Positions 15,700-24,517 are shown, counted from the stretch's first letter. The stretch is 64,000 nt of DNA from Pseudodonghicola xiamenensis DSM 18339 (GCF_000429365.1 NZ_AUBS01000007.1:99876-163875), one strand, 5' to 3'. Notes: generated by a model not told the origin, from the letters alone. Numbers and translations are program-made.

Positions 15700-18600
15700 T
15701 CATTCCAGTTCGATCAGCAGGTCCTTGGCGTCGATCTGGGTGCTGGGCTGGACATGCAGCGCCTTGATGGTGGCGTCGCGTTCGGCGTGGATGCCGGTTT
15801 CCATCTTCATCGCCTCGATGGTCAAGAGCAGGTCGCCTTCCTTGACCTGTTGGCCGGCCTGCACTGCGACGGTCGCCACAACTCCCGGCATCGGTGCACC
15901 GATATGGTTGGAGTTGCCGAGCTCTGCCTTCGGGCGGGCCACCTTGGCCGATTTCACCAGACGGTTCGCGACACGAATGGTGCGCGGCTGGCCGTTCAGT
16001 TCGAAGAAGACCTTCACCTCGCCATTCTCGTCGGTCTCGCCCACCGCCTGACAGCGGATTTCCAGCGTTTTGCCGGGGTCGATCTCGGCACTGATCTCCT
16101 CGCCCGGCTCCATGCCATAAAAGAAGGTCTTGGTCGGCAGGGTGCGCACGGGACCATAGGTCCGGTGCCGGCCCATGTAGTCGAGGAAGACCTTGGGATA
16201 CATCAGGTATCCCATCAGATCCTCGTCATCGATGTGCTTGCCTTCAAGCTCTTCCTTCAGCTTGATGCGGGTCTCGTCCAGATCGACGGCGGGCAGGTGC
16301 TTGCCAGGGCGTTCGGTATTGGGCGCCTCGTCCTTCAGCACCTTCTTCAGGATCACCTCGGGGAAGCCCTGCGGCGGCTGGCCCAGGTTGCCGCGCATCA
16401 TATCGATCACCGAATCCGGGAAGCTGACCTCGACCGTCGGATCCTCGACCTGCGCGCGGCTCAGGCCCTGGCTCACCATCATCAGTGCCATGTCGCCCAC
16501 CACCTTGGACGAGGGCGTGACCTTGACGATATCGCCGAACATCATGTTCACATCGGCATAGGTCTTGGCGACCTCGTGCCAACGTTCCTCCAGCCCAAGA
16601 CTGCGCGCCTGGGCCTTGAGGTTGGTGAACTGGCCGCCCGGCATTTCGTGCAGATAGACTTCCGATGCCGGCGCTTGCAGGCCGCTCTCGAAGGCGGCGT
16701 ATTGGCCGCGCACTGCCTCGAAGTAATCGCTGATCTCGCGGATCGCGTCGATATCCAGCCCGGTGTCGCGATCGGTGTGGCGCAGCGCCTCGACCACCGA
16801 TCCCAGCGTCGCCTGGCTGGTGTTGCCCGAGAAGCTGTCCATCGCGCAATCGACCGCATCCACCCCGGCCTCGGCCGCCGCCAGGATCGAGGCGATGGCG
16901 ACGCCGGCGGTGTCATGGGTGTGATAGTGGATCGGCAGCCCGACTTCCTGCTTCAGCGCGCGCACCAGCGCCTTGGCCGAGGCAGGCTTCATCAGCCCGG
17001 CCATGTCCTTCAGCCCCAGCACATGGGCGCCGGCGGCCTCAAGCTCCTTGGCCATGTCGATATAGTATTTCAGATCGTATTTCGACCGCGCCGGGTCCAG
17101 CAGATCGCCGGTATAGCAGATGGTGCCTTCGCAAATTTTATTCTGTTCGATCACCGCATCCATGGCGACGCGCATGTTCTCGACCCAGTTCAGGCTGTCG
17201 AAGACGCGGAAGACGTCGATGCCCTGGGCAGCTTCCTTGATGAAGGCCTGCACCACGTTGTCGGGATAGTTGGTGTAACCGACGCCATTCGATCCGCGCA
17301 GCAACATCTGCGTCATCAGGTTCGGCATTGCCTCGCGCAGGTCGCGCAACCGTTGCCAGGGGCATTCTTGCAAGAAGCGGTAGGCGACATCGAAGGTCGC
17401 ACCGCCCCAGCATTCGACTGACAGAAGCTGCGGCAGGTTGGCGGCATAGGTCGGGGCGACCCGGATCATGTCGATCGACCGCATCCGGGTTGCCAGCAGT
17501 GACTGATGCCCGTCGCGCATGGTGGTATCCGTGATCAGCAGCTGCTTTTGCGCCCGCATCCAATCGGCCACCGCCTTGGGCCCCTTGTGCTCAAGCAGGT
17601 TGCGGGTGCCCATCTGGGGTTCGGCCTTTTTCGCCGGCGGTTTCGGCAGTTTCAGCCCCGCCGCCGGCAGCGGCCGGTCCTTGGTTTCGGGGTGACCGTT
17701 CACCGTGATGTCGGCGATATAGGTCAGCACCTTGGTGCCGCGGTCCTGTCGTTTCGGGAAATGGAACAGGCCCGGCGTTTCGTCGATGAACTTGGTGGTA
17801 TAGGTATTGTTCAGGAATACCGGGTGCTTCAGCAGGTTCTCGACGAAAGAGATATTGGTGTTCACGCCGCGGATGCGGAATTCGCGCAGCGCCCGGTCCA
17901 TCCGGGAGATGGCCTTCTGCGGTGTCTGGGCGTGGGCGGTGACCTTGACCAGCAGCGAATCGTAATACCGCGTGATCACGCCGCCGGCGTAGGCCGTGCC
18001 GCCATCCAGCCGGATGCCCATGCCGGTGGCGGTACGATAGGCGCTGATGCGGCCGTAATCGGGGATGAAGTTGTTCTGCGGATCCTCGGTGGTGATCCGG
18101 GTCTGCAGCGCATGACCGTTCAGCCGGATATCGTCTTGGTTGGCCTTGCCGGTGGCCTCGGCAATCGTCTTGCCCTCGGCAATCAGGATCTGCGCCTGCA
18201 CGATGTCGATGCCGGTGACTTCTTCGGTCACGGTATGTTCGACCTGAACGCGCGGGTTCACCTCGATGAAATAGAATTTCTCCGTCTCCATATCCATCAG
18301 GAACTCGACGGTGCCGGCACATTCATAATTGACGTGCTTGCAGATGCGATAGCCCAGATCGCAGATCTCGGCCCGCTGGGCGTCGGTCAGATAGGGGGCC
18401 GGGGCGCGTTCCACGACCTTCTGGTTGCGGCGCTGGACCGAACAGTCACGCTCGTAAAGGTGATACATGCCGCCATGCTTGTCGCCGAGGATCTGGACCT
18501 CGACGTGCCGCGCGCGGGTGATCATCTTTTCCAGATACCCCTCGCCATTGCCGAAGGCGGCCTCGGCCTCGCGCCGGCCTTCCATCACCTTCTCGGGCAG

Positions 18601-19137
18601 TTCCTTGGCGTTCAGGATCGGCCGCATGCCACGGCCGCCGCCCCCCCAGGAGGCCTTGAGCATCAGCGGAAAGCCGATCTCCTCTGCCTCGGCGACGATA
18701 GCGTCCATATCATCGCCCAGCACCTCGGTCGCCGGGATCACCGGCACGCCGGCGGCGATGGCGACCTTGCGGGCGCTGGCCTTGTCGCCAAGCGCGCGCA
18801 TGGTGTCGGCCTTGGGTCCGATGAAGGTGATCCCCGCCTTTTCGCAGGCATCGACGAAATCGGGGTTTTCGCTGAGCAGCCCGTAGCCGGGGTGTATCGC
18901 GTCCGCGCCGCTTTCGCGGGCGACGCGGATGATTTCCTCGATCGACAGATAGGCGGCGACCGGGCCCATGCCTTCGCCGATCTTATAGGCCTCGTCCGCC
19001 TTGAACCGGTGCAGGCTGAGCTTGTCTTCCTCCGCATAGATGGCAACGGTCTTCTTGCCCATCTCATTGGCGGCGCGCATCACGCGAATGGCGATTTCAC
19101 CGCGGTTTGCGATCAGGATTTTGCGGAAGTCGGACAT
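15700..19137 (-). CDS. pyc: Pyruvate carboxylase, single-chain
   Basis: A 1145-residue biotin enzyme that carboxylates pyruvate to oxaloacetate for anaplerosis. Biotin carboxylase domain at about 1-450 (FRKILIANRGEIAIRV, the ATP loop KASWGGGGRGMR, EVNPRVQVEHTVTEEVTG); carboxyltransferase domain at about 530-800 (TTMRDGHQSLLATRMR, ECWGGATFDVAYRFL, LPIHYHTHDTAG with metal-binding HxH); a tetramerisation/PC region; and a C-terminal biotinyl domain with the biotin-lysine motif EAMKMETG. The length equals that of the single-chain alpha4 form. The ATG at 19137 has an AGAGG ribosome site eight bases upstream; a GTG two codons earlier is less likely. Confidence 0.97.
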   Translation of the reverse strand: MSDFRKILIANRGEIAIRVMRAANEMGKKTVAIYAEEDKLSLHRFKADEAYKIGEGMGPVAAYLSIEEIIRVARESGADAIHPGYGLLSENPDFVDACEKAGITFIGPKADTMRALGDKASARKVAIAAGVPVIPATEVLGDDMDAIVAEAEEIGFPLMLKASWGGGGRGMRPILNAKELPEKVMEGRREAEAAFGNGEGYLEKMITRARHVEVQILGDKHGGMYHLYERDCSVQRRNQKVVERAPAPYLTDAQRAEICDLGYRICKHVNYECAGTVEFLMDMETEKFYFIEVNPRVQVEHTVTEEVTGIDIVQAQILIAEGKTIAEATGKANQDDIRLNGHALQTRITTEDPQNNFIPDYGRISAYRTATGMGIRLDGGTAYAGGVITRYYDSLLVKVTAHAQTPQKAISRMDRALREFRIRGVNTNISFVENLLKHPVFLNNTYTTKFIDETPGLFHFPKRQDRGTKVLTYIADITVNGHPETKDRPLPAAGLKLPKPPAKKAEPQMGTRNLLEHKGPKAVADWMRAQKQLLITDTTMRDGHQSLLATRMRSIDMIRVAPTYAANLPQLLSVECWGGATFDVAYRFLQECPWQRLRDLREAMPNLMTQMLLRGSNGVGYTNYPDNVVQAFIKEAAQGIDVFRVFDSLNWVENMRVAMDAVIEQNKICEGTICYTGDLLDPARSKYDLKYYIDMAKELEAAGAHVLGLKDMAGLMKPASAKALVRALKQEVGLPIHYHTHDTAGVAIASILAAAEAGVDAVDCAMDSFSGNTSQATLGSVVEALRHTDRDTGLDIDAIREISDYFEAVRGQYAAFESGLQAPASEVYLHEMPGGQFTNLKAQARSLGLEERWHEVAKTYADVNMMFGDIVKVTPSSKVVGDMALMMVSQGLSRAQVEDPTVEVSFPDSVIDMMRGNLGQPPQGFPEVILKKVLKDEAPNTERPGKHLPAVDLDETRIKLKEELEGKHIDDEDLMGYLMYPKVFLDYMGRHRTYGPVRTLPTKTFFYGMEPGEEISAEIDPGKTLEIRCQAVGETDENGEVKVFFELNGQPRTIRVANRLVKSAKVARPKAELGNSNHIGAPMPGVVATVAVQAGQQVKEGDLLLTIEAMKMETGIHAERDATIKALHVQPSTQIDAKDLLIELE

Positions 19138-19247
19138 AGGCACCTCTGTCGGTCTTTAGGGTGTCGCCGCAATGCAGCGTGGTCTGCTGCAAAGGCGTAA
19201 CGGCGTTTGTCCGACGTGACCAGCATGGTTGCGCTATCGGCCTATCA

Positions 19248-20411
19248 TCAATCTGTCATAATGCGCGGCAGGGCCGGCAGCGGGAGGGCGGGGGGCAGAT
19301 CGCCCAACCGTTCCATCCCCAGTTGGCCCATATTAGCCACCAGATCGCGGCGCAGCACCTCGATCAGATGTGCCGGGCCCTTGGCTCCGAGCGCGGCGAG
19401 CGCATAGTGGAAGGGCCGCCCCATCATCACGAAATCAGCGCCAAGTGCGCGTGCCCGCAGGATATCGAGCGCGCCTTCGGCGCCGCTGTCGAAGATCAGC
19501 GGCAGCCGGGTGGCGGCGCGAAGCTGCGGCAAGGCCTCGATCGCAGCGGGGGCGCCGTCGAACTGCCGCCCGGCATGGTTCGACACCCAGAGCGCATCGA
19601 CGCCGATCCGTTCCAGCGGTTCGGCATCCGCGGGCCTCAGTACGCCCTTTACCAACAGGGGCCCTTGCCAATGGTCGCGGAGCCACTGCACATAACTCAT
19701 GTCCGGGGAGGTGCGCAGTAGATAGCCGACATGCGCGGTCGACGAGAGCGATTCGCTGGCCTGCTGCACATATTTGTCCAGCATCCGCATATGCGGCATG
19801 CCGCGCCGGGCCATCCCCAGCGCCCAGGCCGGCCGCATTGCCACCTGCGCCAGCAGTCGCGGCGTCAGCTTCGGCGGCTGGGTCAGCCCCGATCGGGTCT
19901 GGCGTTCACGACGCGACGCCACAGGGACATCGACCGTCAGGATCAGCGCGCTGAACCCCGCATCGCGGGCGCGGTTCAGCATATCAGTGCGAATGCCTTC
20001 GTCCTTCGGCGGATAAAGCTGGAACCAGCCGTGTTCACCCAGATGCGGTGCCAGATCCTCGGGGCTCTGGCTGGCGACGGTGGACAGCGAATAGGGGATG
20101 CCGGCCTCTGCCGCGGCACGGGCCAGGTGGCCTTCGGCATCGGGCCAGATCAGCCCGGACATCCCCACCGGAGAGATGCCGAAGGGCAGCGGAAAATCGC
20201 GCCCCAGAAATCGGGTGCTCAGATCGGGGGTCTGCGGGCCGTGCAGGATTGACGGCAGAAAGCCCACCGTATCAAGCGCGGCGCGGTTGCGGGTCTTGGT
20301 GGCCTCGGTTCCGGTGCCGCTGTCGAGGTATTCCCAAACGAATTTTGGCAGCCGCTGGCGGGCGCGGCGTTTCAGATCGGGAATTCCGGGGTAAGTGCTG
20401 TGCAGGTCCAT
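19248..20411 (-). CDS. FMN-dependent alpha-hydroxy acid oxidase/dehydrogenase
   Basis: A 387-residue TIM-barrel flavoenzyme of the L-lactate dehydrogenase/glycolate oxidase family. Visible family blocks: PGIPDLKRRARQRLPKFVWEYLDSG, PFGISPVGMSGL, the FMN-phosphate region and TVDVPVASRRERQTRSG, LLVKGVL with the flavin-contact Lys, and WVSNHAGRQFDGAP containing the catalytic His and substrate-binding Arg. The usual SNHGGRQLD is SNHAGRQFD here, a mild change. It oxidises a 2-hydroxy acid to the 2-oxo acid; lactate is plausible, given the neighbouring pyruvate carboxylase (lactate to pyruvate to oxaloacetate), but substrate choice is not determined. Start taken at 20411 (MDLHSTYPG). Confidence 0.88.
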   Translation of the reverse strand: MDLHSTYPGIPDLKRRARQRLPKFVWEYLDSGTGTEATKTRNRAALDTVGFLPSILHGPQTPDLSTRFLGRDFPLPFGISPVGMSGLIWPDAEGHLARAAAEAGIPYSLSTVASQSPEDLAPHLGEHGWFQLYPPKDEGIRTDMLNRARDAGFSALILTVDVPVASRRERQTRSGLTQPPKLTPRLLAQVAMRPAWALGMARRGMPHMRMLDKYVQQASESLSSTAHVGYLLRTSPDMSYVQWLRDHWQGPLLVKGVLRPADAEPLERIGVDALWVSNHAGRQFDGAPAAIEALPQLRAATRLPLIFDSGAEGALDILRARALGADFVMMGRPFHYALAALGAKGPAHLIEVLRRDLVANMGQLGMERLGDLPPALPLPALPRIMTD

Positions 20412-20490
20412 GGGCGGATTTGTTGCCAATCTGTTGAGATTGTCCAGAGTTCCGCGTTGCGATGAGGCCGCGGGGGACTATCTTTCGAAC

Positions 20491-20913
20491 ATGGACGATC
20501 TTTCCCGATTTCATCAGGCCCAGACGGATGTCTGGCCGCAGGCGCTGGCCGAGCTTCGGTCCGGTGCAAAATGCAGCCATTGGATGTGGTTCATCTTTCC
20601 GCAGTTACGCGGGCTCGGTCGGTCGGCGACCGCGCGCCGCTTCGGGATCGCCGATCTTGCAGAGGCACGAGCCTATCTTGCCGACCCGGTCCTTGGGGGG
20701 CGGTTGCGCCAGGCGGTGGCGACGCTGTTGGATCATCGCGACCGCAGTGCCCAGGCCATCCTGGGGCCGGTGGACGCGGTCAAGCTGTGTTCCTGCGCCA
20801 CGCTGTTCGAGGCGGCGGGGGGAGGGGCGGTCTTCGGGGAGTTGTTGGAGGTTTTCTACGACGGCCGCCGCTGCGGCCTGACGCAGGCGCTGCTGCGTGG
20901 TGAGAATGTATAG
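20491..20913 (+). CDS. DUF1810 family protein
   Basis: A 140-residue protein with the DUF1810 pattern: LSRFHQAQTDVWPQALAELRSG near the N-terminus, HWMWFIFPQLRGLGRS, FGIADLAEARAYLADPVLGGRL and DAVKLCSCATLFEAA. Family members are about 140 residues, sometimes labelled calpastatin-like, without proven function. The start at 20491 gives a family-length protein; the open frame reaches back to 20395 across the start of the divergent oxidase gene. Isolated and not obviously in an operon. Confidence 0.85.
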   Translation: MDDLSRFHQAQTDVWPQALAELRSGAKCSHWMWFIFPQLRGLGRSATARRFGIADLAEARAYLADPVLGGRLRQAVATLLDHRDRSAQAILGPVDAVKLCSCATLFEAAGGGAVFGELLEVFYDGRRCGLTQALLRGENV

Positions 20914-20955
20914 CGAAACGCTACACGAAACGTCATAAATACGTTACATTGGGGC

Positions 20956-21282
20956 ATGGTGCGTTGGCTTCTCCCCCTCTGTATGGTCGTGGCGCTTGCT
21001 GCGGCGGATGGGGTGCGGGCGCAATCTCCGCTGGCCGAGGTGATCTGCGAATCGACGGGCAGGATGTATGATCGTCTGGAGGGGCGCATGCGCCTGGCGC
21101 GCGGCGCAACCGGCATCCGAGACCGCGACCAGGTGATCGAGGTCTGGTCCGGGGACCGCGGCAGATGGGCTCTGATCGCAACCTATGCGACCGGGATATC
21201 CTGTCTTCTGGCGATAGGCGAAGATTGGCAGACCCTCGCGCCCGAGGTTGCCGGAACCACTCCGTCAGCACCGGAGGGATAA
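20956..21282 (+). CDS. Small exported protein of unknown function
   Basis: A 108-residue protein with a signal peptide (MVRWLLPLCMVVALAAADGVRA|Q) and a mature part of about 86 residues. Two cysteines (in EVICESTGRM and GISCLLAIGEDW) could form a disulfide. The segment EVWSGDRGRWALIATYATGISCLLAIGEDW looks like a conserved Rhodobacterales protein of unknown role. It lies 42 bases after DUF1810 and may be co-transcribed, although an AT-rich gap between them could hold its own promoter. Confidence 0.7.
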   Translation: MVRWLLPLCMVVALAAADGVRAQSPLAEVICESTGRMYDRLEGRMRLARGATGIRDRDQVIEVWSGDRGRWALIATYATGISCLLAIGEDWQTLAPEVAGTTPSAPEG

Positions 21283-21288
21283 CAGAAG

Positions 21289-21319
21289 CGCCCGCCCCGA
21301 CGAAGGGCAGGGACGGGCG
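21289..21319. terminator. Stem-loop between convergent genes
   Basis: CGCCCGCCCC pairs with GGGACGGGCG (one mismatch) over an 11-base loop, between the small exported protein gene and the cold shock gene. It may terminate either transcript; T runs are weak. Confidence 0.5.
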
Positions 21320-21339
21320 AGTATCTGAAAGGGGAAAGT

Positions 21340-21546
21340 TTACAAGGCTTTCAAATCCGAGGCCATTTTCCGTCCGTCGCGTCCGTCCTGAAGCTCGTAG
21401 GAAACCTTTTGGTTGTCGGCCAACCCCGTCATTCCGGAGCGCTCGACGGCCGAGATATGCACAAACACATCCTTGCCGCCTTCATCCGGCGCGATGAAGC
21501 CATAGCCTTTGGTGGTATTGAACCATTTCACGGTGCCAGTCGGCAT
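21340..21546 (-). CDS. Cold shock protein (CspA family)
   Basis: A 68-residue single cold-shock domain that binds single-stranded RNA/DNA. It shows the family start MPTGTVKWFNTTKGYGFIAPDEGGKDVFVHISAVERSG with the RNP1 (KGYGFI) and RNP2 (VFVHIS) motifs, and the usual end. The longer in-frame upstream stretch to 21702 is untranslated leader; long leaders are common for csp genes and can act as temperature-responsive RNA. The start at 21546 is supported by AAGGAGACACGGGAG upstream. Whether it is cold-induced cannot be seen. Confidence 0.95.
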   Translation of the reverse strand: MPTGTVKWFNTTKGYGFIAPDEGGKDVFVHISAVERSGMTGLADNQKVSYELQDGRDGRKMASDLKAL

Positions 21547-21775
21547 CTCCCGTGTCTCCTTCTGACTTGCTCTTGGCCCCGCGCGTCTTCCCAAGCGCGG
21601 GGGCGCGACCGATTGTACAGATGACCGGCTCAAGATCGTCAAAGGCGGTGTCTGATCAGCGGCAACGCAGGAAAAGGATCGCATGGAACCCATAAAAATC
21701 AAGGAAAAGGGGATGCGCCCGTCAAAGATGCCGGATATTTGCGCAGGGGGCGTTCATTGCGCAACGGAGACCGAG

Positions 21776-22096
21776 ATGATCCTTTACGGCCTAAAGACCT
21801 GCGATACCTGCCGGAAGGCGCTGAAATCCCTGCCGGAGGCAGAGTTCGTCGATGTCCGGGCCGACGGTATGCCCGAAGGTGTGCTGGAAATGGCACTGGC
21901 ACAATTCGGCACGGCGCTGGTCAATACCCGTTCCACCACCTGGCGCGGGCTGTCGGAAGAGCAACGCGGTCAAGCGCCGCTCGATCTTCTGCGCGCTCAC
22001 CCGACACTTATGAAACGGCCGTTGATCGTGGTGGGGGACGGTCAGATGCATCTGGGGTGGACGGCGCAAACCCGTACTGCCCTTGGCGTTTCCTGA
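21776..22096 (+). CDS. ArsC/Spx-fold reductase-like protein
   Basis: A 106-residue thioredoxin-fold protein of the ArsC family. The active loop is GLKTCDTCRKALKSL, with a CxxC pair rather than the single Cys of classical ArsC. Other family blocks are FVDVRADGMP, LVNTRSTTWRGLSEE and PTLMKRPLIVVGDG, the last corresponding to the LxRPI substrate loop. Members near YffB reduce thiols or act as regulators; arsenate reduction is not certain and no arsenic genes are nearby. Start at 21776 is preferred over 21683 because the fold begins right at MILYG. Confidence 0.85.
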   Translation: MILYGLKTCDTCRKALKSLPEAEFVDVRADGMPEGVLEMALAQFGTALVNTRSTTWRGLSEEQRGQAPLDLLRAHPTLMKRPLIVVGDGQMHLGWTAQTRTALGVS

Positions 22097-22136
22097 TCCG
22101 CTCCCTATCTGAAATCCGGTCAAGGAGGCCAATATC

Positions 22137-22505
22137 ATGCGAAACGCAGCCCTGGTTCTGGGTCTGATCGGCGGGGTCGTCGGGATGATCGTCGGGTTTT
22201 TCAGCTATGGCTATACCGTTGCGATCGATCATTTCGGCGAGGTGGACGGGTTTCTGGAGCAGGTGGCGAATGTGGACGTGATCCGCACCGCGTCGTTGTT
22301 GTCGCCGTTGCTGGCGATCGCCGGCGGTGCCATGGCGCGGGCCCGGGCGCTGGTCGGGGGGCTGCTGATGCTGATTTCGGCGGGCGGCATGTATTACGCC
22401 TTCGGCTTCAACGTCTTTACCATGTTCCCGATCGCCTTCGTCGGGTTGGGCGGTGTTCTGGCGCTGGCCGCCGGCAAGCCGGACGAGCCCAAGGCGCATT
22501 TCTAG
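22137..22505 (+). CDS. Small integral membrane protein
   Basis: A 122-residue protein with four hydrophobic segments (about 5-25, 50-66, 70-86, 93-111), a Gly-rich first helix and a short charged tail (KPDEPKAHF). It has an AGGAGG-like ribosome site and lies 40 bases after the ArsC-like gene, with which it may form an operon. It overlaps the stop of the convergent DUF2063 gene by four bases. I do not recognise the family with confidence; no catalytic motif is visible. Confidence 0.7.
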   Translation: MRNAALVLGLIGGVVGMIVGFFSYGYTVAIDHFGEVDGFLEQVANVDVIRTASLLSPLLAIAGGAMARARALVGGLLMLISAGGMYYAFGFNVFTMFPIAFVGLGGVLALAAGKPDEPKAHF

Positions 22506-23239
22506 GTCAGGCTGGCGCCGATGATCGCACCCCCCTGCAGCAGCAGGGTGAAGAGGGCGGCAAGATCGACATCCGCCGCCTCGGCTCGGGCGCGGTCTTC
22601 TGCCTCGCCCAGGGGGGCGCCCTGCAACAACGCCGCGACGAAGCCCGCGCCGCCCGGCGGCAAGGGCTGGGGGAGCGGGTCATAGGCGGGGCGGGTGATC
22701 AGCACATCCTGCGCCACGGCGCGCGGGGCAGGGGCATTTGTTTCGGTATTGAACCGCCAGATGTCGAAGATCGGCCAGGGAGAGCGCAGCAGCCGCAGCG
22801 CTGGGGCCAGGTCGAGGTGCACTTCGGCCAGTCGATCGGGCGGCAGGGCGGCGAGCTGCTGTGCCGGCAGTGGGGGAGCATCGGCGGCGTGATAAGCGTG
22901 GCGCAAGGCCAGATCCAGCCGCGCGACGTCGCCGAGATAGCCCAGATCGGCAAGCCGAGTGTCGGCCTCCAGAAATTCGGGGAAACCCTCACCATAAAGC
23001 ATCAGCAGCGGTGAGGACGGTGGATGGGCGCGCAGGAACCGAAGGGCGAGGTCCTTCATGACCCCATCGCCAAGCAGCCGGGTGATCACCGGAAAGCCGG
23101 TGCAAAGCGCCTCGATCAGGCTGGCGGTGACGGTGTTGCGGTGGATGGCGAAGCGGCCGGGACGGTCGAACAGCCCCTCGGGCAGGGCGGAGGCCGGATC
23201 AAGCAGGTTGCGGGCAAGCCGCTCTTCGCGGGCGCTCAT
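22502..23239 (-). CDS. bufC: DUF2063 protein, bufferin maturation partner
   Basis: A 245-residue protein with the DUF2063 N-terminal domain (LFDRPGRFAIHRNTVTASLIEALCTGFPVITRLLG, then FLRAHPPSSPLLMLYGEGFPEFL). In bufferin systems this protein assists the DUF692 oxidase, bringing the precursor peptide via a recognition-like domain. The start at 23239 overlaps the stop of the DUF692 gene by four bases, so both are translated together. It is the last gene of a three-gene operon (precursor, oxidase, partner). Function as a RiPP maturation partner is from family knowledge; the order seen here supports it. Confidence 0.88.
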   Translation of the reverse strand: MSAREERLARNLLDPASALPEGLFDRPGRFAIHRNTVTASLIEALCTGFPVITRLLGDGVMKDLALRFLRAHPPSSPLLMLYGEGFPEFLEADTRLADLGYLGDVARLDLALRHAYHAADAPPLPAQQLAALPPDRLAEVHLDLAPALRLLRSPWPIFDIWRFNTETNAPAPRAVAQDVLITRPAYDPLPQPLPPGGAGFVAALLQGAPLGEAEDRARAEAADVDLAALFTLLLQGGAIIGASLT

Positions 23240-24090
23240 CGCGACAGGCTGCCGAGGGCACGGGCGGCGCGGCCCGCCTCGGCGGCGAGCACCGGCCAGT
23301 CGGGAATATCGTTGTCCCATTCGATCAGCACCGGACGCGGGCCGCTGCGGGCAAGCGTATGGTCAAGCAGCGCCCAGACCGGATCGGCGACTGGTGCCCC
23401 GTGGCTGTCGATCAGCACCGGTGCACCTTGATCGTCCTGCTGCGCCTCATGACCGCCAAGGTGAATCTCTGCCACCTGATCCAGCGGCAGCGCCTCGACA
23501 TAGGCCTGTGGCGAAAAACCCAGATTGCAGGCCGACACAAAGACATTGTTGATGTCGAGCAGCAGTCCGCAGCCGGTGCGGCGGCTGAGTTCGGCCAGGA
23601 AGGCGGGTTCCGTCCAGGTGCTTTCGGTGAAGCTGACATAGCTTGAAGGGTTTTCCAGCAGCATCCGGCGGCCCAGAAACGCTTGTACTTGGTCGATATG
23701 ATCGGCCACCCGCGTCAGCGTCGCATCGGTATAAGGCAGCGGGAGCAGATCGTTCAGAAAGGCGCCGTCGTGACTGGACCAGGCAAGATGCTCAGAGAAA
23801 CTGGCGGGCGCCAGCCAATCGCACAGATGGCGCAACCGGGCCAGGTGATCGGGGTCCAGTCGGTCGCTGCCTCCGAGGCCGAGACCGACCCCGTGAACCG
23901 AGATCGGGAACCGCTCGTTCAGATGGCGAAGCTGTGCCAGCGGGCGGCCACCGTCCCCCATGTAGTTCTCGGCATGGATCTCGAGCCAGCGCACCATCCC
24001 GGGCGCGGCGCAGAGGTCGTTGAAATGCTGCGGCTTGAAGCCGACACCGGTGGCGTCGGGCAGGGCGGCTTGCCGCGCCGCGCCGGGCAT
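23236..24090 (-). CDS. bufB: DUF692 multinuclear non-heme iron oxidase
   Basis: A 284-residue TIM-barrel enzyme of the MNIO family (DUF692). Candidate metal ligands are visible in the expected order: LEIHAENYMG, ISVHGVGLGLGG, SEHLAWS, LLENPSSYV, LLLDINNVFVSA, EIHLGGH and LIDSHG, then LIEWDNDIPDW. Enzymes of this family modify cysteines of a cognate precursor; in bufferin systems they act on DUF2282 or related peptides to create copper-binding groups. The start at 24090 overlaps the precursor stop by one base (TGATG), so translation is coupled. The longer frame up to 24297 runs over the precursor gene and is not used. Confidence 0.92.
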   Translation of the reverse strand: MPGAARQAALPDATGVGFKPQHFNDLCAAPGMVRWLEIHAENYMGDGGRPLAQLRHLNERFPISVHGVGLGLGGSDRLDPDHLARLRHLCDWLAPASFSEHLAWSSHDGAFLNDLLPLPYTDATLTRVADHIDQVQAFLGRRMLLENPSSYVSFTESTWTEPAFLAELSRRTGCGLLLDINNVFVSACNLGFSPQAYVEALPLDQVAEIHLGGHEAQQDDQGAPVLIDSHGAPVADPVWALLDHTLARSGPRPVLIEWDNDIPDWPVLAAEAGRAARALGSLSR

Positions 24091-24395
24091 CAGGACGGCA
24101 GATCGCGTTTCAGCGCTTTCAGCGCGCCGTGGCGCGGCGTGCCGTCGGCCATGGGCGGCAGGGCGATATCCTTGCAGGTGCCGAAATTGACCAGCTTCCA
24201 GGAATTGCCCTGATAATCCACGGTCGAACTGCCGGCGCAGGTCGTGCCGGGACCGGCGGCGCAATCGTTCTGTCCGGCGAGCGCGACGCCAAAGCATTTC
24301 TCCTTGGTCTGGGCGTCGACGCTGGAAGCTAGCGTCGTACTGAGCGCCGCACCAAGTGCGCCGGCAATCGCGAGGGATTTGGCAGTCTGGGACAT
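24090..24395 (-). CDS. bufA1: DUF2282 precursor peptide, bufferin type
   Basis: A 101-residue exported precursor. A signal peptide covers about residues 1-28 ([19 protein letters not shown]). The mature part has four cysteines, Cys34, Cys45, Cys53 and Cys74, in the DUF2282 arrangement ([35 protein letters not shown]) and a charged tail. Family members are ribosomal peptides whose cysteines are modified by a DUF692 enzyme and which then sequester copper in the periplasm. Here it is directly followed by bufB and bufC. No bufD-like DoxX gene is present beside them. The copper role is family knowledge; modification is inferred from the operon. Confidence 0.9.
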   Translation of the reverse strand: MSQTAKSLAIAGALGAALSTTLASSVDAQTKEKCFGVALAGQNDCAAGPGTTCAGSSTVDYQGNSWKLVNFGTCKDIALPPMADGTPRHGALKALKRDLPS

Positions 24396-24462
24396 GTGGG
24401 TTTCCTTCTCTTCAGTCGGGTTGTCTGAATGTTACAGGAAAACGAGCGCCTGTCTCTGGGGA

Positions 24463-24517
24463 AAGACAGCGGAGTTGCCGCTGTCTTGCGCCCCCCGGGT
24501 CTGGCGAGCCGGGGGGC
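24463..24517 (-). terminator. Double stem-loop terminator of thrS
   Basis: Two perfect stems lie in the gap after thrS: GCCCCCCGG/CCGGGGGGC (24490-24517) and AAGACAGCGG/CCGCTGTCTT (24463-24487). On the minus strand the second stem ends in TCTTT. Together they separate thrS from the bufferin operon. Confidence 0.8.

Noticed and set aside
15625..19200. Long plus-strand open frames across pyruvate carboxylase
   Set aside because: Both (15625-17421 and 17506-19200) are antisense to a clear biotin enzyme and show His/Gln-rich compositions without domains.
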